DNA of 59,876 nucleotides, taken from an uncultured Methanobrevibacter sp. (GTDB lineage Archaea; Methanobacteriota; Methanobacteria; Methanobacteriales; Methanobacteriaceae). Each line of letters begins with the position of its first letter. Positions within the stretch are counted from its first letter, which is position 1. The position numbers and the translations under genes are program-made. Below are positions 25,948 to 32,744 of this stretch, piece after piece. The DNA is taken from assembly GCF_902770715.1 (NCBI RefSeq), contig NZ_CACXTS010000021.1, positions 1-59,876 of the forward strand. Direction: 5' to 3'. The notes beneath the pieces were generated by a model. It was not told the origin of the DNA and did no database searches. It was given only the letters and a program-made list of their open reading frames with translations.

Positions 25948-27001
25948 TAAAATTTGTAATAATTGCGGAAACAAAGTAAACGGAACAGCGAACTTTTGCC
26001 CAAAGTGCAAATCAACCTCATTCAGAAATGTATATGAAATTACAAAACCCAACAACAGTTTAGTCTATAAATTATTCTATAATTATCAAGATAGTTACTT
26101 TATATTGTCAAAATCAAAAATAGCTGCAATACTGGTCTTTTTACTGTTCATGACCTTAATATTCCAGGCACCTGCGGTAATACTCTTTGCGGTAGTGATT
26201 TCCGCTCTGGTATATGTGATAGGATTCTCACTTCGCAGGGCTCTAGGATATGACCATGTGCCGAAGGTCGTCATTGAAAACAACAACTACGGATTGATTT
26301 CAGACCTTAAGCACCTGTTCTTCTACTGGCAGGACAAGACCACAGGGGAATTCACATTTTCCAAAACAAAGACAATCACAATTCTGATATTTCTCCTGTT
26401 TGCAACATTAGGTACAGCATTCGGCGCAACCAGCGCATTTGCCTTTTCATTATTCGGGCTCATATTTGCAGTGCCTGCATTTGCGGTCGGATATGGAATC
26501 CACAGGATTACAACATCCGAACCTGTCAAGGAGATAATCGACAAGACCCAGCCGATTGGAACATCCAAAAGGGAAGTCAAGGTCGAGCCTAAAAGGAACA
26601 TCCATGAGTTCGACAAATACAGGACAAGGCTCAATGAGATGAAAATCATGTATGAAATCAAGGAGAAAAACGCACGCAAACTCATCGAAGAGCGCTTCGA
26701 ACCTCCTCAACTCACATACGACAGATTCATCGCAACCGTTAACAATTCAACAGAGATGTTCAATGAGCATGCAGATGCGGTGTCAAACATCATTGATCTT
26801 GCCTCAAAGGACAACAAGAAGATTGATGATGAAATCACTTCAAGGCTGGATATCCTTCAGTCCCTCATTGACAAGATGGATGCGCTCATCGACGAGCTTG
26901 TATTGAGCATGAGCGAATCAGGTTCAAGTGAAGAGGAAGTCACAGGCTTCATACATGACATGGAGCACCTCATCAATTCGGTGAAGGATTACCAAAGTTA
27001 G
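25940..27001 (+). CDS. Zinc-ribbon membrane protein with coiled-coil tail
   Basis: This protein of about 353 residues starts with a zinc ribbon (CNNCGNKVNGTANFCPKC). Two hydrophobic hairpins follow, AAILVFLLFMTLIFQAPAVI with FAVVISALVYVIGF, and ITILIFLLFATLGTAFGATS with AFSLFGLIFAVPAFAV. The remainder is a charged helical region (ARKLIEERFEPPQL; SRLDILQSLIDKMDALIDEL), probably cytoplasmic. ATG 25940 is chosen over ATG 25934 because of the spacing to GGTAG. It overlaps the AAA+ gene and is followed by a hairpin terminator, so the two form a bicistronic unit. The protein may anchor the ATPase to the membrane; this is inferred from the overlap alone. Confidence 0.7.
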   Translation: MTDKICNNCGNKVNGTANFCPKCKSTSFRNVYEITKPNNSLVYKLFYNYQDSYFILSKSKIAAILVFLLFMTLIFQAPAVILFAVVISALVYVIGFSLRRALGYDHVPKVVIENNNYGLISDLKHLFFYWQDKTTGEFTFSKTKTITILIFLLFATLGTAFGATSAFAFSLFGLIFAVPAFAVGYGIHRITTSEPVKEIIDKTQPIGTSKREVKVEPKRNIHEFDKYRTRLNEMKIMYEIKEKNARKLIEERFEPPQLTYDRFIATVNNSTEMFNEHADAVSNIIDLASKDNKKIDDEITSRLDILQSLIDKMDALIDELVLSMSESGSSEEEVTGFIHDMEHLINSVKDYQS

Positions 27002-27006
27002 ATTAT

Positions 27007-27040
27007 GGAAATATGCAGATATTTCCAAAACCTTTTTTTC
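27007..27040 (+). terminator. Hairpin plus T-run after the AAA+/membrane gene pair
   Basis: GGAAATAT, a four-base loop GCAG, and ATATTTCC (27007-27026) form an 8-bp stem, followed within a few bases by a run of seven Ts. Confidence 0.75.
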
Positions 27041-27100
27041 TTTTTAATATAATTCTTTTTATTTTTTAGACAATCCGACAGCATTCTCCAATTTCAAGAA

Positions 27101-27112
27101 TATATTTAAATA
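27101..27112 (+). promoter_or_regulatory. TATA box of the secreted-protein gene
   Basis: TATATTTAAATA lies 23-34 bases before ATG 27135 and there is no Shine-Dalgarno, so a leaderless transcript is likely. Confidence 0.5.
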
Positions 27113-27134
27113 AACATAAGTCCAAGTTATTAAC

Positions 27135-27731
27135 ATGCTTAAAAAAATCCTTATTGCATTTCTGGCATTATTCATACTGATGAGTGCAGTCAATGCGGTT
27201 GACTCCTCAAACTGGACGACCGCAGAGGTCGGCTATGAAACGTTCAAGGTTCCGCCGAAATTCGAAAATCCGTATAAAAGCGATTTTGATATTTATGCTT
27301 ATGATGAGGACACACATGTTTTCACTGTCAGATACATAAATCCGAACCTCGAGACACTGTACGGTTATTTCATAGAGAAATATCCGGAAAAGAAGGTGAA
27401 GGTTTCAGGCCATGATGCGATCCACATCACTTTCTATGACAGATATGATGACAAGAACTATTCAATACTGTGGTTCTCTGCCGGCGAGGAGTTCTATTAC
27501 ATCGAATGGGAAGGCTTCAACATAACACCTACAATCAAGGAGGTTGTCAAAAGCTTCTCCAAGTCCGATTACTCACACAAGGAATTCTATAAGACATTGA
27601 AGGAGTTTTATAATCAGCATAGGCTTGAAGAGGCGATGGAATCACAGGGCTTTGACTATCCAAGCGACAAGTCATCCCACACCTTCGTATCGGTGGGAAC
27701 AAACGGTTTCGGAGTAGGGAAAATATATTAG
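27135..27731 (+). CDS. Secreted hypothetical protein
   Basis: This 198-residue protein has a signal peptide (MLKKILIAFLALFILMSAVNA). The mature part opens with NWTTAEVGYETFKVPPKFEN and alternates short strands and charged helices (YGYFIEKYPEKKVKVSGHDA, FYKTLKEFYNQHRLEEAME). The N-terminal pattern recalls small PsbP/DUF4367-like surface folds of Methanobrevibacter, but I cannot assign a family. It probably acts outside the cell, and no transmembrane anchor follows the signal peptide. A PH-like membrane gene starts 8 bp downstream, so they share a transcript. Confidence 0.65.
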   Translation: MLKKILIAFLALFILMSAVNAVDSSNWTTAEVGYETFKVPPKFENPYKSDFDIYAYDEDTHVFTVRYINPNLETLYGYFIEKYPEKKVKVSGHDAIHITFYDRYDDKNYSILWFSAGEEFYYIEWEGFNITPTIKEVVKSFSKSDYSHKEFYKTLKEFYNQHRLEEAMESQGFDYPSDKSSHTFVSVGTNGFGVGKIY

Positions 27732-27739
27732 GTGACCGA

Positions 27740-28384
27740 ATGAGCGATGAAATTCCAGTCAAGATAAGGCCGAAGTCCGAAAAGAAAAAGCCTTTCATCA
27801 TAGACACAATAAAATCCACTAAAAATCTCGTTGAGGATACAGCAAGCACCCTTTTCCCTCCAAAGGAAGAGCCGAAGATTCCTCAAAAGGGGTATGGCGA
27901 GTCCCTAGAATACATCCGGGAAAACGGAAAATCAAAGATAGAGTTTCCTGTGGATTCCAAATCCAAGGAAAGGTTATCTAAGCTTCTTTCTCCTGAAGTC
28001 GTCGGAAGCGCCGGAGGCCTTATCGGAGCTGCCGCAACGGTCGGACTGATTGGCTCAACTCTGGGCACAGGACTGATCATTGCAGGTGCAGGAGCATTGA
28101 TAGGAGGAATACTTGCCAAGAATTCGGATGAGTTTTCATGGGTTCCCGCAGAACTTGTAATACTGGATGAGGAGCTTGTCATTTCAGGCAGGTTCACGCT
28201 GCACTTCGATGAAATCAAGTATGTAAGCGTCGAAAAAAGCGCTGCCGGAGAGCTTGTGGTTCTGACATTGAAGGATAATGCACTGGGCTTCAGGACATAC
28301 AATGCAAAGGCCCTCAAAACCGTCATCAGCGAGAAGATGGATAAATATTATAACAATAATCAACAAAATAAGAGCAATGACTAA
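27740..28384 (+). CDS. Membrane protein with bacterial PH-like domain
   Basis: This protein has 214 residues. A charged N-terminal 85 residues is followed by a Gly/Ala-rich hydrophobic segment (GSAGGLIGAAATVGLIGSTL and GLIIAGAGALIGGI). The C-terminal domain WVPAELVILDEELVISGRFT, FDEIKYVSVEKSAAG, LVVLTLKDN has the strand pattern of bacterial PH-like domains, which often mediate membrane-surface interactions. GGTGACC precedes the ATG. Its end overlaps the next (SseB-like) gene by 8 bp, which implies coupled expression. Function is unknown. Confidence 0.6.
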   Translation: MSDEIPVKIRPKSEKKKPFIIDTIKSTKNLVEDTASTLFPPKEEPKIPQKGYGESLEYIRENGKSKIEFPVDSKSKERLSKLLSPEVVGSAGGLIGAAATVGLIGSTLGTGLIIAGAGALIGGILAKNSDEFSWVPAELVILDEELVISGRFTLHFDEIKYVSVEKSAAGELVVLTLKDNALGFRTYNAKALKTVISEKMDKYYNNNQQNKSND

Positions 28385-29267
28385 TCACAAACACCTGCGA
28401 AATGTTATTGAAGACATCTATTCGAATAACAATATGCTCACCGAAGAGCTCACTTCCAGACTCATCAACGAATTCAGATATTCCAACCTGTACATCCCGG
28501 CAAAAAGGGAGAACGGCACACTCAACTTCATAATCTATGAGGATGATGAAATCAAAATCACCCCTCTATTTACGGATATGGATGAGTTTCGAAAGTTCTT
28601 CAGGGATGAGGACATTCAGGCATTGCAGAATTCATTCGAACTCTATCAGAATATCCTAAAGACCACAGACATTGAAGGGTATATACTGAATCCGTCTTCC
28701 GAAAAGTATGTATTCAAGAAGGAATTCATACTGGCGATAACCAGGGTTCCGAAAACTAATTTTTACACAACCAACCCATATTCTGAAGATGAACTTATGG
28801 AGCTTAAAAATTCAATCGACAACAGTGGCCTTGAGGCTTTCGTTGAAAACAGGGCCAATGTCGGTGATTTCGAAGGCCTCTTTGAAAGGATGGCGGGCTC
28901 ACGGCTGCTTGCACTGATGCTGTCTGATTTGGATATTGAAAAGGAGATGCTCTGCCTTAAGGAGACCGGGCCTGTTGCGTCAATGTATACTGACAGGGTC
29001 GGCGGCGTTTATGCAACACTGTTTACATCCGAGGCCAAGATGGAGCCGATAAGGACTAATAAGTTCAAGTATTCCCAACTGATCAATCTTGCGACATTGG
29101 TGAATTTCATCCTGACCGAGGACATGGACGGCCTCATAATAAATCCCGAAAGCGACAACGTGCTGATTCCAAGACCAAGCCTTCTTAGATACTCCCTGGG
29201 ATTTGAAAAGTACGCCAACGACGAAAGGCTCTCCGAAGCGATGTTCTATATTTTCAGGATTCAATAG
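28377..29267 (+). CDS. Protein with two SseB-like domains
   Basis: This protein has 296 residues. An N-terminal segment (LYIPAKRENGTLNFIIY ... ITPLFTDMDEFRKFF ... GYILNPSSEKYVF) fits the SseB fold, which pairs a short value-reading strand with a T-D-x-D-E-F motif. A second copy is seen later (GVYATLFTSEAKMEP, GLIINPESDNVLIPR). The upstream-extended frame from 28278 lies in the previous gene; the ATG at 28377 within its ATGACTAA overlap is the true start. SseB-like domains occur in secretion-associated and conflict-related proteins and are probably protein-binding. Its neighbour at 29326 shares part of this fold. Confidence 0.6.
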   Translation: MTNHKHLRNVIEDIYSNNNMLTEELTSRLINEFRYSNLYIPAKRENGTLNFIIYEDDEIKITPLFTDMDEFRKFFRDEDIQALQNSFELYQNILKTTDIEGYILNPSSEKYVFKKEFILAITRVPKTNFYTTNPYSEDELMELKNSIDNSGLEAFVENRANVGDFEGLFERMAGSRLLALMLSDLDIEKEMLCLKETGPVASMYTDRVGGVYATLFTSEAKMEPIRTNKFKYSQLINLATLVNFILTEDMDGLIINPESDNVLIPRPSLLRYSLGFEKYANDERLSEAMFYIFRIQ

Positions 29268-29325
29268 CTTTTTTGCAATATTGATATCTAAAATTTTAAT
29301 AATCACATAAAATATACTAATAATC

Positions 29326-29928
29326 ATGTCAGAATTATCAGAATTGATTGAAATTACCAGAAACATTGAAAGGCAGAACGAGGAAATCATCCGCCTTTTA
29401 AGGAAAATAGCTGATGAGGAGGAAAAAAAGGAAATTCCAAAGCCTATAATCGACTTGGGTGAACTGTATCTATCCAAAGATGCGGCGCATGAAGAGCCCA
29501 AAGAGGTTGAGGAAATCGAAAACAGGTGGAGAATAGGATCACTTCTTGACACAACCATTGATGTCGGCGAGGTATATTTCCTTGAAGGCCCGGACATATT
29601 CAAGTTATCCGTCAATAATAATGAAACAAGCATCGATAATTTAACAGGTAATAGTGAATCTACTACATTTGCTTTACAGGAAATCATAGCAAATGAATCA
29701 ATAAATAATAATGTAAGTTTAGATGACGGTACAGTTATACTCAGTATGGAACAATCACAAAATTTGCCTGAAATTTTAAAGATATGTGTTGAGCAGGGTG
29801 CCCAAAAGTTATACATGCCACTATTTGCATCAGCACAGCTGGTCGGAGCGCCGGAATTTCTCATGAGGCTGGTAAAGCTTAACTTTTATAAGAATAATGA
29901 AGACTTAATCGAAAAACTATTTGGATAG
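29326..29928 (+). CDS. Coiled-coil protein with SseB-like C-terminal domain
   Basis: This protein has 200 residues. The N-terminal 40 form a short coiled coil (ITRNIERQNEEIIRLLRKI), an acidic linker follows, and the rest is an alpha/beta domain (GEVYFLEGPDIFKLSV; DGTVILSMEQSQ; GAQKLYMPLFASAQLVGAPE) that resembles an SseB-like domain. Codon use in the middle (29600-29780) is more AT-rich than in the flanks. A TATA-like TTTTAATAA sits about 28 bases before the ATG and no ribosome binding site is visible, so the gene may have its own leaderless promoter. Family assignment is tentative. Confidence 0.5.
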   Translation: MSELSELIEITRNIERQNEEIIRLLRKIADEEEKKEIPKPIIDLGELYLSKDAAHEEPKEVEEIENRWRIGSLLDTTIDVGEVYFLEGPDIFKLSVNNNETSIDNLTGNSESTTFALQEIIANESINNNVSLDDGTVILSMEQSQNLPEILKICVEQGAQKLYMPLFASAQLVGAPEFLMRLVKLNFYKNNEDLIEKLFG

Positions 29929-29936
29929 GTGATATA

Positions 29937-30275
29937 ATGTCAAAATTTTGTCCGTCATGCGGTGAAGAACTGGTAGATACAGCAAAATTCTGCAAAAACT
30001 GCGGAATGAACCTGGAAACAAGGGAAGAAACAAAAAATACGACAGGTACACAACAGACAGCAACTCCAAGGTATGAAGTTCAAAAGGTTGAAAACGACCA
30101 TAAGATAGCTGTAATTTTAGGTTACATATGTGCCATATTGATTCCTCTCTTTGGATTGATATTCGGAATTTATCTGGTGACCAGAAATGATTCCGACGGT
30201 GCAAATATGCACGGTAAGTTTATAATAGGACTTGCACTTCTAATCTGGTTCATATCATTCTTATTAATAAGATAA
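29937..30275 (+). CDS. Zinc-ribbon protein with C-terminal membrane hairpin
   Basis: This protein has 112 residues: a zinc ribbon (CPSCGEELVDTAKFCKNCG), a Thr-rich linker, and two transmembrane helices (IAVILGYICAILIPLFGLIF and FIIGLALLIWFISFLLI) separated by a short charged loop, as in small DUF4870-like membrane proteins. GGTGATATA precedes the ATG. It lies 8 bp after the SseB-like gene and 9 bp before the metallopeptidase gene, so the three form one operon. It may tether the operon's soluble products to the membrane, an inference from the zinc-ribbon theme. Confidence 0.7.
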   Translation: MSKFCPSCGEELVDTAKFCKNCGMNLETREETKNTTGTQQTATPRYEVQKVENDHKIAVILGYICAILIPLFGLIFGIYLVTRNDSDGANMHGKFIIGLALLIWFISFLLIR

Positions 30276-30284
30276 GTGTTTTAA

Positions 30285-31448
30285 ATGTTCAATGATTTAT
30301 CACAATACCTTCAGATAGACAGAGAAAAGCAGCGGATGATAGCTGATGCGATGCCTCACCTGGAATCACCGAATCTTTTTTATTCAAAAAGAAAATACAT
30401 GGCATCTGAGGATGTATCAATGTGTGAGATATGTGAATCCATCAGTTTGGATCACCTTCCTCCAACAAAATACTGTCCGGAGTGCCACAGAAAATATCCC
30501 GAAGAGGAAAACTTCTGCTTTGACTGTCTGGTCAAGCTTAAGAACATCTCCGATATACCTAAAGTCAGAGATATCAAAACAAATCCTGAATTCAAGTTCG
30601 AGGGGACAAATAGCTATGCGACCTTTGAGGAGATATTCACCCCTGAAAATGCAGAGAAAATCAACGATTTCAAGTTCAGATTAAAGGACTACAAAGGCAT
30701 AATCAACGATATCAAAAGGACAGCATTTCTGGAATTCGACAATCTGGTAAAATCAAACGGTCTGGTCCTCGATTATCTTGACATACTGGACAAGGTCCTT
30801 CTCTTTTCAAAGTCATTTGTCGAAGTCGACTATAAGTCATACGGCCAGGAACTGGGCGTTTTTGCCTTCGATAGGATTGAAGTGGATGACAGGCAGCTGC
30901 CGGGGCTTCAGATTACAACACTGATGCACGAGCTTTCCCATTTCCTCTTGAAGGAAATATTGGCTCATGTCCTATGCAAACTCCTTGACTGCACAAAGAA
31001 CAGTTCAATCGATGCCATTTCTACATTCATTTTAATATATTCTCCTCTCAGCAGGCTGATTGATGAGTATTGTGCACATAGCGTTGAGGGAAGATTTACA
31101 GTATACGGCTATCAGGACTATTCATCATTCCTCCAGATTCAAAAGTCCCTTGAAGGCGAAATGCCGAGCGAGGAAATAGAGATTGCTAAGTCAATCGGTA
31201 ACACATTTTCCATCTCCATTAAGGAGATTCTCGAAGCATATCTTGACGATGATTTGAGGGATGACATCAAGACCCAGTTCAAAGAGGACGTTCTGGACAT
31301 GCCGAAGTATGATATGCTTGCCATGGAAAACTGCAACAAGCTCAAAAGCAAAGGTTTCATGCAGGCAATCTGGCTAATTTTAAGCGAAGGATTTGAAGTT
31401 GCATCCGTCAACATTGAAAAGTTAGAGGAATATAAGAAAAATTTTTAA
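30285..31448 (+). CDS. Zinc-ribbon HExxH metallopeptidase-like protein
   Basis: This protein has 387 residues. Cys pairs at CEIC, CPECHRKY and CFDC form zinc ribbons in the first 90. The C-terminal half contains LQITTLMHELSHFLLKEI with HELSH at 215-219, and about 45 residues later LIDEYCAHSVEGRF. The Glu of DEYCAH is a good third zinc ligand, so this looks like a gluzincin-type metallopeptidase. The last 300 residues are closely similar to the C-terminal part of the degenerate HsdR protein at 10597 (same LLFSKxFV, LQITT, HELSHF, DEYCAH, GYQDY landmarks). Proteolysis is plausible from the motif; the substrate is unknown. Confidence 0.75.
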   Translation: MFNDLSQYLQIDREKQRMIADAMPHLESPNLFYSKRKYMASEDVSMCEICESISLDHLPPTKYCPECHRKYPEEENFCFDCLVKLKNISDIPKVRDIKTNPEFKFEGTNSYATFEEIFTPENAEKINDFKFRLKDYKGIINDIKRTAFLEFDNLVKSNGLVLDYLDILDKVLLFSKSFVEVDYKSYGQELGVFAFDRIEVDDRQLPGLQITTLMHELSHFLLKEILAHVLCKLLDCTKNSSIDAISTFILIYSPLSRLIDEYCAHSVEGRFTVYGYQDYSSFLQIQKSLEGEMPSEEIEIAKSIGNTFSISIKEILEAYLDDDLRDDIKTQFKEDVLDMPKYDMLAMENCNKLKSKGFMQAIWLILSEGFEVASVNIEKLEEYKKNF

Positions 31449-31472
31449 AAGCATAAGTACATAGTTAAGATT

Positions 31473-31766
31473 ATGAATATTAAAGAAAGGATTATACAAC
31501 TAAACTTAGAGCATACAGGCAAAACCGTTGAAATTAATGAAGTTCCCCTAACTATCATTTCCAAATATCAGTTGTTCGAGCCATGCTTGTACATGTCCGA
31601 GGATGAAAACTGGATTAATGTCGCAATCATCTCTCCTGAAAGCGATGAATTTTCCCAATCAATGTCAATCCTTAAAAAGGAAATCACCGCATTCGGTGTA
31701 TTCAACAAGCATGCTCCTGAAATTCCTGTTCCACAGGTCGGATCTGAAGAGGACTTATATCAATGA
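31473..31766 (+). CDS. Small hypothetical protein
   Basis: This is a 97-residue protein with alternating strands and helices (KTVEINEVPLTIISKYQLF, MSEDENWINVAIISPESDE). There is no signal peptide, Cys pair or membrane segment. TTTTTAAAA about 27 bases upstream and no ribosome binding site suggest a leaderless start. Its last codons overlap the start of the next gene (ATGA), so the two are translated together. Family unknown. Confidence 0.55.
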   Translation: MNIKERIIQLNLEHTGKTVEINEVPLTIISKYQLFEPCLYMSEDENWINVAIISPESDEFSQSMSILKKEITAFGVFNKHAPEIPVPQVGSEEDLYQ

Positions 31767-32056
31767 GGGAATTTTTTCTAAGCGGCGATTTTAGCGTAGA
31801 GGAAACTACGCTTAAAATCAACACCATAATGTCAAAGTGGTCAATTCAGTTTCTGGACATCAACGGTCCGAACTGGGTTATCTTTGACTATGAGATGAAC
31901 ATAAAATACGTATTTCTGTTTCAGGTAGACTTCAATGACCTAGAGACCCGTATAAAGCTTGAAGATTTAAAATTGAATGTCATCCATCACATAGAAAGCC
32001 TGAAGGACGAAACCACCTACAGGGACAATCTGATAAATTCTGTTTTTATGGTCTAA
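31763..32056 (+). CDS. Small hypothetical protein coupled to the preceding gene
   Basis: This 97-residue protein begins at the ATGA overlap with the previous stop. It reads as an alpha/beta domain (GDFSVEETTLKINTIMSKWS, NWVIFDYEMNIKYVFLFQV) with no recognisable motif. Equal length and coupling suggest the two small proteins form a complex. The function is unknown. Confidence 0.5.
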   Translation: MREFFLSGDFSVEETTLKINTIMSKWSIQFLDINGPNWVIFDYEMNIKYVFLFQVDFNDLETRIKLEDLKLNVIHHIESLKDETTYRDNLINSVFMV

Positions 32057-32073
32057 AAAAAATAAAAAAAGAA

Positions 32074-32097
32074 AAGAATTAATTTGTATTAATTCTT
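32074..32097 (-). terminator. Hairpin terminator spanning the stop of the minus-strand gene
   Basis: AAGAATTAAT, a four-base loop, and ATTAATTCTT form a 10-bp stem that contains the stop codon of the gene at 32079. On the minus strand it is followed by a long T-rich run (complement of 32055-32070). Confidence 0.65.
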
Positions 32098-32462
32098 GTG
32101 TTATAATATCTTACACCATCTTCATCGTAGGTATACCATCTGTTCACTTCCTCATCGTATTTTTCACCGATAACGGCTACGTATGAATCGGATTGTGGAT
32201 TATATACCTTGTATGTATTGTTGTTGATAGTCATATTGGTACGCGGTGAGTTGTCACCTACGACAGTACCGTTTGTTGAATTGGTTGCGTTAGTAGCGTT
32301 ATCAACATCAATTACATCAGTGGTGTTATTATCCAACGGATTTGGTAGTGTTGCATTGTTTAAGACATTAGCATTGCCATTGTAGAAGCTATAAAGTCCA
32401 ACAGCTACCAAAGCAATTACAAGAATTGCAATTGCAATTAGTATAATATTTTTTGTTTTCAT
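32079..32462 (-). CDS. Membrane-anchored Asn/Thr-rich surface protein
   Basis: This 127-residue protein has an N-terminal signal/anchor helix (NIILIAIAILVIALVAVGLY). A low-complexity Asn/Thr/Asp region (NNTTDVIDVDNATNATNSTN) with several N-x-S/T sites follows, then a short C-terminal domain (YVAVIGEKYDEEVNRWYTYD). GGTG lies upstream of the start on the minus strand. It probably faces outside the membrane, and the Asn-rich linker could be N-glycosylated. Function is unknown. It converges on the gene pair ending at 32056. Confidence 0.65.
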   Translation of the reverse strand: MKTKNIILIAIAILVIALVAVGLYSFYNGNANVLNNATLPNPLDNNTTDVIDVDNATNATNSTNGTVVGDNSPRTNMTINNNTYKVYNPQSDSYVAVIGEKYDEEVNRWYTYDEDGVRYYNTRINTN

Positions 32463-32685
32463 AATTACACCTTAATTAATATTTATAAATTAACTAGTAT
32501 TTAACCTAATTGAAAAATTAATAGTAATATAATTAGAATTTTTGAAATTAAATTAATTCCGGTTTAGATAGAGAAATTAAATTTTTGTATTAATTGGATT
32601 ATGCTTATTTCTAATTTAAATGAATAATGAAACTATATATAACATATTAAAATAATAATTATATACTATGTATAATTAAAGATTA

Positions 32686-32693
32686 TTTATATA
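32686..32693 (+). promoter_or_regulatory. TATA box of the adhesin-like gene
   Basis: TTTATATA lies within a 282-base AT-rich intergenic region and about 50 bases before the start of the adhesin-like gene. It would give a short leader containing GGAGG at 32727-32731. The rest of the region (32463-32685) shows only AT-rich sequence to me. Confidence 0.45.
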
Positions 32694-32744
32694 TTAAATT
32701 GGGATAAAAATTAAAATTTTATAAATGGAGGATTGTTTATATTG

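Noticed and set aside
28278..28376. Upstream extension of the SseB-like gene
   Set aside because: It overlaps the coding end of the PH-like gene and reads as shadow sequence; the ATG at 28377 fits a normal 8-bp overlap.
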